29,169 nucleotides of DNA, from positions 1 to 29,169 of the forward strand of contig CAAGRN010000097.1 of the NCBI GenBank assembly GCA_900772715.1, in the 5' to 3' direction. Of this stretch, positions 14,821 through 22,667 are shown piece by piece. Made by a program: the position numbers and the translations under genes. Positions within the stretch are counted from its first letter, which is position 1, and each line of letters begins with the position of its first letter. The notes below the pieces were generated by a model that saw nothing but the letters and a program-made list of their open reading frames with translations, did no database searches and had not been told where the DNA came from. This DNA comes from an uncultured Subdoligranulum sp. (GTDB taxonomy: Bacteria > Bacillota_A > Clostridia > Oscillospirales > Ruminococcaceae).

Positions 14821-15674
14821 TCGTCGTCATCCTCCTCGATCACGCGACCGATGCCCTTGCGGTAGAACGGTTCGCTGTCGCGCATACCCTGCTGCCCCAA
14901 GGCGGAAACCGAGGTGGTGATTTGCAGGTCCATCTTCTTTTCGCGGCTCATCAGGTACGGGTGGGCAGCCTTTGCCACAGCGGTAAAGAGCGCATTGTCC
15001 TTGGGACCATCCAGAACCAGCAGATAGCTGCGGGCGGTTTCGTTCACAATCATAATCTGTAGGTAGGCAGAGCCGACGCCGGGAGCGGCAGCCAGCACCT
15101 CGCAGACGGGGTCCACCAGAGCGTCCGGATACACCGTCGGCTCAACCAAGGTGATCTTGTCGCCGGGCTTGACCGCCATACCCTGCTGTGCTGCCGCAGC
15201 CTGTGCCTTGATGGCATCGCGCTGCTGCTTCAGGGAAACCAGCAGCGGGCTTTCCAGACGCAGGCTGTTCTCGCCGGGGTTGATGACCAGACCCGAAGCG
15301 TCGGTGTTTTTGGCGGCCATAGCGATGATGTCGTCAAAGCTCAGCACAATGATCTGCTGCCCGGACTGGGATTTCCATGCGTGTACGGCGTCCCAGTCGC
15401 TGAAGGCAAGATAGTAATGCTTGCCCTCGGGGCTGTTGATCATCACAAGGCTGACCTTGGTGTCCTTGGGCAGCTGCACGCGGCCGTCAGCGGCGGGCTT
15501 GGGGGCGGGCTGTCCCTGCAGGTCAAACACGGCGGGCACCAGCAAGGGCGAGCGCACCAGCTCGTTGATGACAACGTTCAGGTTTTGGGGGGTGTTTTCC
15601 GCCTTCAGCGCGGCGATGGCGTCCTTTACCTTGGGGTTGAAGGCGGGGGCTTTCTGCTGTTTCTGTTCGGGCAT
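14817..15674 (-). CDS. SseB-family protein
   Basis: A 285-aa soluble protein with two SseB-like parts. The N-terminal one covers about 20-125 (LNVVINELVRSPLLVPAVFD, then GKHYYLAFSDWDAVHAWK), and the C-terminal SseB_C-like one covers about 175-265 (LVEPTVYPDALVDPVCEVL and YLQIMIVNETARSYLLVLDG). It ends in an acidic EEDDDE. The biochemical role of SseB proteins is unclear. I chose ATG 15674, preceded by GAGGA about 9-10 nt upstream, over GTG 15695, which would overlap the radA stop. It follows radA by 17 nt and overlaps the next gene by ATGA, so it belongs to the radA operon. Confidence 0.87.
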   Translation of the reverse strand: MPEQKQQKAPAFNPKVKDAIAALKAENTPQNLNVVINELVRSPLLVPAVFDLQGQPAPKPAADGRVQLPKDTKVSLVMINSPEGKHYYLAFSDWDAVHAWKSQSGQQIIVLSFDDIIAMAAKNTDASGLVINPGENSLRLESPLLVSLKQQRDAIKAQAAAAQQGMAVKPGDKITLVEPTVYPDALVDPVCEVLAAAPGVGSAYLQIMIVNETARSYLLVLDGPKDNALFTAVAKAAHPYLMSREKKMDLQITTSVSALGQQGMRDSEPFYRKGIGRVIEEDDDE

Positions 15675-15691
15675 AGTTCCGATTCCTCGAT

Positions 15692-17092
15692 TCACTTTAA
15701 TTTTATGGCGTTTACGGCTTCCCGCAGGTAGGATACCCCCACCAGCTTTAAGCCGGGAAATTGCGCAGGGTCGATCATTTTCAGGTTGTGCTTGGGAACG
15801 ATGGCAGTGTCAAAGCCGACGCGCTGTGCCTCGCGCAGGCGGGTTTCCAGATGCGTTACGCTGCGAACCTCACCGCCGAGTCCCACCTCCCCGATGGCCA
15901 GTGTTTTTTCTCCGATGGGCAGGTCCAGCAGGCTGGATGCCATCGCAAGGCAAACGGGCAGATCGCAGGCGGTTTCGTCCAATTTCAAGCCGCCGATGAT
16001 GTTGACATAGACGTCTTGGTTGTAAAAGGCGTACCCGGCGCGTTTTTCCAGCACGGCAAGCAGCAGGAACATACGGTTGTAATCAAACCCGCTGGCGGTG
16101 CGCTTGGGGCTGGGAAAGCTCGTCTTGGTTGCCAGCGCCTGCACCTCGCTGAGTACCGGGCGGGTACCCTCCATCACGCAGGCAACGCAGGTGCCGCTGA
16201 TGCCCAAGGGACGCCCCTCCAGCATGACTTGGCTGGGGTTTTCGATTTGGGCAAGACCGCGCCCGGTCATATCGAACATACCGATCTCGTTGGTGGAGCC
16301 GTAGCGGTTTTTTACCGCGCGCAGAACGCGGTACGGCAGGGTCTTGTCCCCCTCAAAATACAGCACGGTGTCCACGATATGCTCCATGACCTTGGGACCC
16401 GCAATGGCGCCGTCCTTATTGACGTGTCCTACGATAAAGGTCGGGATCTCCAGCGTTTTGGCGACCGTCAAAAAGCGGGCGGTGCTTTCCTTGACTTGGC
16501 TGACCGTGCCGGAGGAAGAAGAAATGTCGGTGCAGCGCATTGTCTGGATGGAGTCAATGACCACAAGATCGGGCTTCATACTTTCGATCAGACCGCAGAT
16601 CTCATCGACATCACTTTCCGCCACCAGCGAGATATTGTCCTGCGGCACATCCAGCCGCACCGCCCGCAGCTTGATCTGGCGGGCGGATTCTTCGCCGGTG
16701 ACATACAAAACGCTTTTGGTGCGGCTTACCTCGCCGCAAAGCTGCAGCAAAATCGTGGACTTGCCGATGCCCGGCTCGCCGCCGATCAAAATCACACTGC
16801 CGATCACAATGCCGCCGCCCAGAACACGATCCAACTCACCGATGCCGGTGACGATGCGGCTTTTTTCCTCGGTGGTGCTGATGCTTTTCAGCTTCTGGGG
16901 TACAAGGCTGGTCTGCCCCGGCACCCGCGCGACGGCGGCTGCCTTGCCGCTGCCGGTCTTGGCAGGCTCTGCGATAACGTCCTCGGTCATGGTGTTCCAC
17001 GCCCCGCACGACGGGCAGCGCCCCATCCAGCGGGGGCTTGTTTCGCCGCACTGGTTGCAGACGTATATGGTTTTTAATTTGTCCTTGGGCAT
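15692..17092 (-). CDS. radA: DNA repair protein RadA (Sms)
   Basis: RecA-related ATPase/helicase that helps process branched recombination intermediates. It has 466 aa. The N-terminal C4 zinc finger is CNQC and CPSC (Cys12, 15, 26, 29). Walker A is GGEPGIGKST (104-113), with Walker B ending at Asp180 (DLVVIDSIQT). The RadA-specific motif is KNRYG (261-265), where most homologues have KNRFG. The C-terminal third is the Lon-protease-like domain without a catalytic role in this family. ATG 17092 has AGGAGG at 17098-17103, spaced 5 nt. It is the first gene of a four-gene operon with a clear promoter. Confidence 0.96.
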   Translation of the reverse strand: MPKDKLKTIYVCNQCGETSPRWMGRCPSCGAWNTMTEDVIAEPAKTGSGKAAAVARVPGQTSLVPQKLKSISTTEEKSRIVTGIGELDRVLGGGIVIGSVILIGGEPGIGKSTILLQLCGEVSRTKSVLYVTGEESARQIKLRAVRLDVPQDNISLVAESDVDEICGLIESMKPDLVVIDSIQTMRCTDISSSSGTVSQVKESTARFLTVAKTLEIPTFIVGHVNKDGAIAGPKVMEHIVDTVLYFEGDKTLPYRVLRAVKNRYGSTNEIGMFDMTGRGLAQIENPSQVMLEGRPLGISGTCVACVMEGTRPVLSEVQALATKTSFPSPKRTASGFDYNRMFLLLAVLEKRAGYAFYNQDVYVNIIGGLKLDETACDLPVCLAMASSLLDLPIGEKTLAIGEVGLGGEVRSVTHLETRLREAQRVGFDTAIVPKHNLKMIDPAQFPGLKLVGVSYLREAVNAIKLK

Positions 17093-17124
17093 AGATGCCT
17101 CCTGCTAAAGATTGCTTACTTTCT

Positions 17125-17153
17125 ATTATATCCCAAAATGCGGTATCGGGCAA
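17125..17153 (-). promoter_or_regulatory. Promoter of the radA operon
   Basis: On the minus strand TTGCCC (17148-17153), 17 bp, TATAAT (17125-17130). Start expected near 17118, about 26 nt before the radA ATG. Confidence 0.7.
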
Positions 17154-17194
17154 GTAAAACACGGGGATTTCTTGCGGGAAGTTGCGGTTTCCGT

Positions 17195-17204
17195 GTCCGC
17201 GGAC
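17195..17204. repeat. Palindrome GTCCGCGGAC in the radA/DUF5058 intergenic region
   Basis: A perfect 10-bp palindrome, nearly extended by GTG/CAC outside it, in the 244-bp divergent gap between the two promoters. It is an operator candidate. GTTC/GAAC words also recur at 17212-17272. Confidence 0.3.
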
Positions 17205-17249
17205 TGCACACAGTTCAAAAACAAATGTTCACCGTATGAAAACTTTTCC

Positions 17250-17278
17250 TTGCATTTGTTTGAACAAAGTGTTAAACT
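17250..17278 (+). promoter_or_regulatory. Probable promoter of the DUF5058-M20 cassette with an internal palindrome
   Basis: TTGCAT (17250-17255), 17 bp, TAAACT (17273-17278). Within the spacer sits TTTGTT-TG-AACAAA (17255-17268), a palindrome with 6-bp arms, where a repressor would block RNA polymerase. The -10 match is modest (4 of 6). Confidence 0.45.
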
Positions 17279-17336
17279 GGCACTAAGGCTTTGAAAATGC
17301 AAAGCATTGATTCCAAAAGAAAAAGGTGGGAATGGT

Positions 17337-18071
17337 ATGGGATTTGATGTAAATGCGCCGATTTTGTTTGTGCTGGTGGGCATCATCATTTTGTTTGTGC
17401 TGGCACAGTCGGTATTTTTTCTGTGGCGGGCGGTAGCGCGCGCCAAGGAGCTGGGGATGCCCCGACAGACGATCCGCAAGACCATTTCGGCGGCTGCGGT
17501 GTTTACCGTGGCACCGGCGGTGGCGATTCTGGTGGGCGTTATCTCGCTGAGCAAGAGCCTTGGCATAGCCTTGCCGTGGCTGCGGCTTTCGGTGGTGGGT
17601 TCGCTGACCTATGAAACCGTGGCAGCCGGAACCTCCCTGACCGAGCTGGGGCTGGACACCAACACCCCCATCCCCACGGCGACGGCGTATGTCACCGTGG
17701 CAGCCGTTATGACGGTGGGCATTATGATCGGTCTGCTGCTGGTGCCGCTGATGACCAAGCGCCTGCAGGGCGGCTTGATGAAGATCGGTGCCAAGGATCG
17801 GCACTGGGCGGATGTCTTTAACAATGCGATGTTCTTAGGTATGATCAGCGCCTTTTTGGGCTATGTGTTCAGCGATGTGCTGGGCGCAGCGCACGGCGAT
17901 TTTACGGGGCTGATCCCGGTGTTTGTTATGCTGACCTCGGCGGTCGTTATGGTGATCTGCGGTGTGGCAGCTATGCGCACCAAAAAGCGCTGGATTCAGG
18001 ACTATGCCCTGCCGATCAGTATGCTGTGCGGTATGGCGGCGTCCATTCCGCTGACGAGCTGGCTGAGCTGA
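17337..18071 (+). CDS. DUF5058-family integral membrane protein
   Basis: A 244-aa protein with six or seven predicted helices: about 8-30, 45-70, 75-90, 115-140, 160-180, 190-215 and 222-240. Notable loops are WRAVARAKELGMPRQTIRKT (about 30-49) and VVGSLTYETVAAGTSLTELG. This matches what I recall of DUF5058, a family of unknown function next to a second membrane protein and an M20 peptidase in Clostridia. ATG 17337 has a GGTGGGA ribosome binding site about 9 nt upstream; an in-frame ATG at 17307 is unlikely. It begins a three-gene unit, 14 nt before the next ORF. The partner genes suggest transport of a peptide-like substrate, which is an inference. Confidence 0.75.
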   Translation: MGFDVNAPILFVLVGIIILFVLAQSVFFLWRAVARAKELGMPRQTIRKTISAAAVFTVAPAVAILVGVISLSKSLGIALPWLRLSVVGSLTYETVAAGTSLTELGLDTNTPIPTATAYVTVAAVMTVGIMIGLLLVPLMTKRLQGGLMKIGAKDRHWADVFNNAMFLGMISAFLGYVFSDVLGAAHGDFTGLIPVFVMLTSAVVMVICGVAAMRTKKRWIQDYALPISMLCGMAASIPLTSWLS

Positions 18072-18085
18072 AAGGGGTGTGCGAA

Positions 18086-18766
18086 ATGGAAAAGACAGAG
18101 CTGCAAAAAAAGGAAACCTATATCGAGAGCGTCCACCGCTGGGGACGCATCTGGGGGCTTACGCTGCTGGTGCTGATCGTGGCATACCCCATTGTCGTGT
18201 CGGTGATTTTCCGCACCACGCCGGACTGGGCAGCCTTTGCTAAGGGCTTTTTGGCGATCGGTCCGATGTACTGGGCAGTGGGCGTTGTGGAAATTTTTAC
18301 CTATGTGCCGATGCTGGGTGCCGGCGGCACCTATCTTTCGTTTGTGACAGGCAACATCTCCAACCTCAAGCTGCCCTGCGCCTTGGACGCGATGGAGCGC
18401 GCCGGGGTCAAGGCCAACAGCGAGGAGGGCGAGATCATCTCCACCATTGCCATTGCGGTGTCCAGCATTGTGACAACACTGATCATTCTGCTGGGCGTGG
18501 TGCTGATCATCCCGCTGACGCCGCTGCTGTCCAGCCCGGTGCTGGAGCCGGCGTTTACCCAGATCCTACCCGCGCTGTTCGGCGGCTTGGCGGTGGTGTT
18601 TGTGTCCAAGAACTTTAAGCTGGCGCTGGCACCCATGCTGCTGATGCTGGTGCTGTTCATCTTTGTTCCGGCGCTGAACGCCTCTACCGTCGGCATTATG
18701 GTGCCGGTGGGTGTGCTGTTCAGCTTGGGCGTGGCGCGCGTACTGTATAAAAAAGGCTTGGTGTAA
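18086..18766 (+). CDS. Integral membrane partner of the DUF5058 protein
   Basis: A 226-aa protein. A charged N-terminus (MEKTELQKKETYIESVHRW) is followed by about five helices (about 20-42, 55-80, 115-145, 155-175 and 180-215). A conserved-looking loop, GAGGTYLSFVTGN then SNLKLPCALDAMERAGVKA (about 75-110), sits between helices and may be a re-entrant substrate or ion site. I do not recognise a named family. Helix count, tandem placement and length match the idea of a two-subunit carrier with the DUF5058 protein. ATG 18086 follows AAAGGGGTG; the frame is open upstream but overlaps the preceding gene. It is followed after 22 nt by the M20 gene. Confidence 0.7.
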   Translation: MEKTELQKKETYIESVHRWGRIWGLTLLVLIVAYPIVVSVIFRTTPDWAAFAKGFLAIGPMYWAVGVVEIFTYVPMLGAGGTYLSFVTGNISNLKLPCALDAMERAGVKANSEEGEIISTIAIAVSSIVTTLIILLGVVLIIPLTPLLSSPVLEPAFTQILPALFGGLAVVFVSKNFKLALAPMLLMLVLFIFVPALNASTVGIMVPVGVLFSLGVARVLYKKGLV

Positions 18767-18788
18767 AGCCGATAGGAGGTACTATACA

Positions 18789-20225
18789 ATGTCATATCTG
18801 TGGTTGCTTTTGTTGATTCCGGTCTTGCTGGTGGCTGAGGTGCTGGTGCGCACGGCGCGCTTCAAGCCCGGTCCGACCCCGCAGATTCCCGAGGGCGAGG
18901 AGGTCTTTGACCGCGATAAGGCGGTGGAAAACCTGCGCACACTCATCCGTTTTAAGACGGTATCCAACACCGACCCGCAGCTGGAAGATGACGCGGAGTT
19001 CCAAAAGCTCATCGACAAGCTGCCGGAGCTGTACCCGCACGTCTTTGAAGCCTGTAAGTTCGAGCGTATGCCTGACCGCGGGCTGCTGTTTACCTGGGAG
19101 GGCAAACAGCACAGTGAGCCGAGCGTGCTGATGGCGCACTACGACGTGGTGCCTGTGGACGAGGCCGGCTGGAGCAAGCCGCCCTTTGAGGCGATTCTGG
19201 AGGACGGCGTGGTCTGGGGACGCGGTGCGCTGGATACAAAGGTGACCTTCAACGGCGTGTTGACGGCAGCCGACCACCTGCTGGCGCAGGGCTACCAGCC
19301 GGAGCAGGATATTTATTTTGCCTTCAGCGGCGGCGAAGAAGTCAACGGTCTGGGCGCGGTGCATATCGTGGATTGGTTTGAAGCCCACGGCATCACCCCG
19401 GCGCTGGTCGTGGACGAGGGCGGCGCCGTGGTGCAGGATGTGTTCCCCGGCGTCAAGCAGCCCTGCGGTCTGATCGGCATTGCCGAAAAGGGTATGATGA
19501 ACGTCGAGTACACGGTCAAATCCGGCGGCGGTCATGCCAGCGCCCCCAAGCCGCACAGCCCGCTGGTGGCGCTGAGTGAAGCGTGTACCAAGATCGAGTC
19601 CAACCCCTTTGCGGCGCATCTGACCAAGCCCGTGGCGGAAATGTTTGACACGCTGGGACGCTACTCCAACTTTACCTACCGTATGATTTTTGCCAACCTT
19701 TGGCTGTTCGGCGGCGTGCTGGATTCCATCTGCCGCAAAAGCGGCGGCGAGCTGAACGCCCTGATGCGCACCACGGTGGCATTTACGCAGGCTAAGGGCA
19801 GCGCAGGGCGCAACGTCATCCCCTCGGAGGCAAAGATGATCAGCAACCTGCGCCTGAACCCGCAGGATACCATGGAATCCGCCCTTGACTACTTAAAGCA
19901 GACTGTCAACGATCCGGCGGTCGAGATGGTCAACCTGGAGGGTATGAACCCCAGCCCCATCAGCGAAACCAACTGCCCCGCATGGGACAAGGTGGCAAGC
20001 GCCGTGGCTGCCACATGGAAGGGCTGCCTGGTATCGCCCTATCTGATGGTGCAATGCTCGGACAGCCGCCACTATGGGCGCATCAGCAACCATGTCTACC
20101 GCTTCTCGGCGATGGATCTTTCTGCCGAGGAACGCGCCACCATCCACGGCAACAATGAGCGCATCCGCGTGGAAACGATCGGGCGCGCCGTAGAGTTTTA
20201 TATCCGCCTGATGCGCCAGTGCTGA
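18789..20225 (+). CDS. Membrane-anchored M20-family metallopeptidase
   Basis: Predicted di-zinc hydrolase of the M20 carboxypeptidase/deacylase clan, 478 aa. The first about 20 residues (MSYLWLLLLIPVLLVAEVLV) form an uncleaved helix, so the enzyme is tethered to the membrane, with the catalytic domain probably outside. Zinc-site residues are His117 and Asp119 (MAHYDVVP), Asp149 (GRGALDTK), and Glu183 and Glu184 (SGGEEVNG). The dimerisation-domain stretch includes KSGGGHASAPKPHSP. The size and N-terminal anchor recall PM20D1/carboxypeptidase S-like enzymes, but specificity is unknown; a dipeptidase or N-acyl amino acid hydrolase is possible. ATG 18789 has AGGAGG at 18774-18779, spaced 9 nt. 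A strong terminator follows. Confidence 0.92.
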   Translation: MSYLWLLLLIPVLLVAEVLVRTARFKPGPTPQIPEGEEVFDRDKAVENLRTLIRFKTVSNTDPQLEDDAEFQKLIDKLPELYPHVFEACKFERMPDRGLLFTWEGKQHSEPSVLMAHYDVVPVDEAGWSKPPFEAILEDGVVWGRGALDTKVTFNGVLTAADHLLAQGYQPEQDIYFAFSGGEEVNGLGAVHIVDWFEAHGITPALVVDEGGAVVQDVFPGVKQPCGLIGIAEKGMMNVEYTVKSGGGHASAPKPHSPLVALSEACTKIESNPFAAHLTKPVAEMFDTLGRYSNFTYRMIFANLWLFGGVLDSICRKSGGELNALMRTTVAFTQAKGSAGRNVIPSEAKMISNLRLNPQDTMESALDYLKQTVNDPAVEMVNLEGMNPSPISETNCPAWDKVASAVAATWKGCLVSPYLMVQCSDSRHYGRISNHVYRFSAMDLSAEERATIHGNNERIRVETIGRAVEFYIRLMRQC

Positions 20226-20230
20226 CGGCA

Positions 20231-20276
20231 TAATAAAGCAGCCCCTGACCGTTTTCGGTCAGGGGCTGGTTTATTT
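20231..20276. terminator. Bidirectional terminator between the M20 gene and pdp
   Basis: A perfect 13-bp stem, CAGCCCCTGACCG (20239-20251) and CGGTCAGGGGCTG (20256-20268), with a TTTT loop. AATAAA before and TTTATT after extend the pairing and give U-rich tails on both strands. It serves the converging M20 and pdp transcripts. Confidence 0.92.
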
Positions 20277-20287
20277 TATGCGGTTTT

Positions 20288-21610
20288 TCAGAAGGTTTCC
20301 ACGCCGTCCGCGGTCACGCGGGCATACACCAGCGGCGGCACGGCGGGCTTTTCGTCACGGATGACAAGTCCGCTGCGGTACATTTCCTCGGCGGGGGCAA
20401 ACAGGGCTTCGTCATCGGCGTAGAAGGTGCAGATGCTCTCCCCTGCTTTTACGAAATCGCCCAGCTTTTTGTGCATCGTGATGCCGGCGGCAAAGTCGAT
20501 GGCATCCTCTTTTTTGATGCGCCCGGCACCCAGCAGCACGCTGGCGTTGCCGATTTTTTCAACATCGTTTTTGTAGATATAGCCGTCCTTGGGGGCGGTC
20601 AGCGCAAAGCTGTATTTTGCCTTTCGGAACTTGTCGGCGTCGCGCAGCACGCTGACATCGCCGCCCTGCGCGGCAAACATCCGGCAGCACTTTTCAAAGG
20701 CGGAACCGTCCGCAATAACGCCCTCCGCCATGGCACGGCAGGCAGCCAAATCGCCCTTGCCCGCCAAAAGCAGCATATTGCTTGCCAGCTGCAGGCAGAC
20801 CTCGGTCAGATCGGCGGGACCTTTGCCCTGCAGGACTGCCATACTCTCGGCGACCTCAAGCGCGTTGCCGATGTTCTGCCCCAAGGGCTTGTCCATATCG
20901 GTGATCAGCGCCGCGACCTTGCGCCCATGGGCAGTGCCGATGGAAACCATCAGCCGCGCTAACTCCAAAGCGCTGTCAAGATCCTTCATAAAAGCGCCGT
21001 CGCCCATCGTGACATCCAGCAGAATGGCGTCCGAACCGGCAGCCAGCTTTTTGGACATGATCGAGGAGGCAATCAGCGGGATGCAGCCCACGGTGGCGGT
21101 GACATCGCGCAGGGCGTAGATTTTTTTGTCGGCAACAGCAATCTGACCGCTCTGCCCGATGACCGAAATGCCGATCTCGTTGACCTGCCGGAAAAACTCC
21201 GCTTGGCTCAGGCTGGTGCGGGTGCCGGGAACCGCCTGCATCTTGTCGATGGTGCCGCCGGTGTGCCCCAGCCCGCGCCCGCTCATTTTGGCAATTTTTA
21301 CGCCGCAGGCAGCCACAATGGGCGCAATGACCAAGGTGGTTTTGTCACCCACGCCGCCGGTAGAGTGCTTGTCCGCCTTGATGCCCGCAATGGCGGAAAG
21401 GTCCACCATATCGCCGGAATGTGCCATTACATCGGTCAATTCGGCGGTTTCGGCGTCGGTCATACCGCGCAGGTAAATCGCCATCAGCAGCGCCGACATC
21501 TGGTAATCCGGCACATCACCCGCCACATAGCCGTTTACGGCAAATGCCAATTCCTCGCGGTTCAGCGTGCCGCCGTCCCGCTTTTTGGCAATGATATCAT
21601 ACATACGCAT
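20288..21610 (-). CDS. pdp: Pyrimidine-nucleoside phosphorylase
   Basis: Splits uridine, deoxyuridine or thymidine with phosphate into base and (deoxy)ribose 1-phosphate. It has 440 aa, near the 433 aa of Bacillus-type PyNP. The N-terminal all-helical part has REELAFAVNGYVAGDVPDYQMSALLMA. The phosphate-binding KHSTGGVGDK is at 81-90, and SGRGLGHTGGTIDK (about 109-122) and MSKKLAAGSDAILLDVTMGDGAFM follow. Bacterial PyNP and thymidine phosphorylase (deoA) are hard to separate by eye; a Firmicute host favours PyNP. ATG 21610 has AGGAG at 21619-21623, 8 nt away; the longer frame to 21673 is rejected. It is the last gene of the nucleoside transporter operon. Confidence 0.93.
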   Translation of the reverse strand: MRMYDIIAKKRDGGTLNREELAFAVNGYVAGDVPDYQMSALLMAIYLRGMTDAETAELTDVMAHSGDMVDLSAIAGIKADKHSTGGVGDKTTLVIAPIVAACGVKIAKMSGRGLGHTGGTIDKMQAVPGTRTSLSQAEFFRQVNEIGISVIGQSGQIAVADKKIYALRDVTATVGCIPLIASSIMSKKLAAGSDAILLDVTMGDGAFMKDLDSALELARLMVSIGTAHGRKVAALITDMDKPLGQNIGNALEVAESMAVLQGKGPADLTEVCLQLASNMLLLAGKGDLAACRAMAEGVIADGSAFEKCCRMFAAQGGDVSVLRDADKFRKAKYSFALTAPKDGYIYKNDVEKIGNASVLLGAGRIKKEDAIDFAAGITMHKKLGDFVKAGESICTFYADDEALFAPAEEMYRSGLVIRDEKPAVPPLVYARVTADGVETF

Positions 21611-21628
21611 AAGCAATTCTCCTAACAG

Positions 21629-21661
21629 AAAAGCCACCCGGCGCTTGTGCGGACGGGCGGC
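21629..21661 (-). terminator. Weak hairpin between permease and pdp
   Basis: On the minus strand GCCGCCCG pairs with CGGGTGGC (arms 21654-21661 and 21633-21640, one G-T pair), followed by TTTT and then the pdp SD. It may partly terminate transcription or protect the upstream mRNA 3' end. Confidence 0.4.
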
Positions 21662-21674
21662 AGACAGATACAAA

Positions 21675-22667
21675 TTAGCGGCTGCCCTTGTCGTAAGGAA
21701 TACCCTCAGCCTTGGGGGCTTGCGAGTTTTTGGAGGTAAAAATCAGGATGATCATCGTGACGATGTAAGGCAGCATCTGGTACAGGTTGGAAATGTCCTT
21801 GATGCTCTCAAACTTGGGCAAAAACGGCAGAGAAGCGTTGTACGCTGCAATGACCTTGAACAGCGCAAAGAACAGCGACGAAGCCAGAATCGGCAGCGGC
21901 TTCCAGTTGCCGAAGATCATAACCGCCAAGGCAAGGAAGCCGTAGCCGCCCACGCTGGAGTTGAAGCCGGAACCGGCTGCCAGCGTGTACGCCAAGCCGC
22001 CGATGCCGCCCAAAAAGCCGGAAATCAGCACGCCGGCATAGCGCATCTTGTACACGTTGATGCCCACAGAGTCCGCCGCCTGCGGATGTTCGCCGCACGC
22101 GCGCAGGCGCAGACCGAACCGGGTCTTGTACAGCAGCACATACGAAGCGATAAACAGCACGATGGCAACGGGGGTGGTCAGATAAAAATACTTGAACAGC
22201 AGGTTGTCCCAGAAACCGGGGTTCTCCGGCACGGGCAGACCCAAGGTTTGCTGCGTGATGCGCGCCCAGTTGGGGATAAAAATGGTCGTCAGACCCTGAC
22301 CCTGCAGCGCCCAGGTCATAACAATGGCAAAGGCAGGGGCAAACTGGTTCAGCGCGGTACCGCCGATGGTCTGGTCTGCCTTCAGGTTGATGGCGGCAAA
22401 GCCCAGCAGCACCGAGAAGATCATACCGGTAAGCCCTGCCACCAGGATGGCGGCAAACATGGCAAGCTGCGGGTGCAGGGCGCCAAAGCCGTTTTGGTCA
22501 AAGGCTTGCAGGGTCAGGCAGGCGAACAGCGCACCGATGATCATCATGCCCTCCAGGGCGATGTTGATGACACCGGAATGCTCGCTGAACATACCGCCCA
22601 GCGCCACCAGCAGCAGCGGCACGGCAAACAAAATGGTCAGGCTGATCAGGTTGGCAAGAATATTCAT
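21675..22667 (-). CDS. Nucleoside ABC transporter permease (NupQ type)
   Basis: Inner-membrane permease of the BPD_transp_2 family, 330 aa, with about nine hydrophobic segments. The signature region is GMFSEHSGVINIALEGMM (about 25-42), and GLRLRACGEHPQAADSVGINVYKMRY (here split, about 195-220) is the coupling loop that contacts the ATPase. Its closest family members are YufQ/NupQ and related permeases that import nucleosides with BMP-type lipoproteins. It overlaps the upstream permease by 4 nt (ATGA at 22664-22667) with an AAAGGGGG ribosome binding site inside that gene. The short C-terminus ends in a polar tail. The nucleoside assignment is strengthened by the phosphorylase downstream. Confidence 0.92.
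   Translation of the reverse strand: MNILANLISLTILFAVPLLLVALGGMFSEHSGVINIALEGMMIIGALFACLTLQAFDQNGFGALHPQLAMFAAILVAGLTGMIFSVLLGFAAINLKADQTIGGTALNQFAPAFAIVMTWALQGQGLTTIFIPNWARITQQTLGLPVPENPGFWDNLLFKYFYLTTPVAIVLFIASYVLLYKTRFGLRLRACGEHPQAADSVGINVYKMRYAGVLISGFLGGIGGLAYTLAAGSGFNSSVGGYGFLALAVMIFGNWKPLPILASSLFFALFKVIAAYNASLPFLPKFESIKDISNLYQMLPYIVTMIILIFTSKNSQAPKAEGIPYDKGSR

Noticed and set aside
15761..17077. 438-aa open frame opposite radA
   Set aside because: Antisense shadow of RadA, with no own promoter or ribosome binding site.
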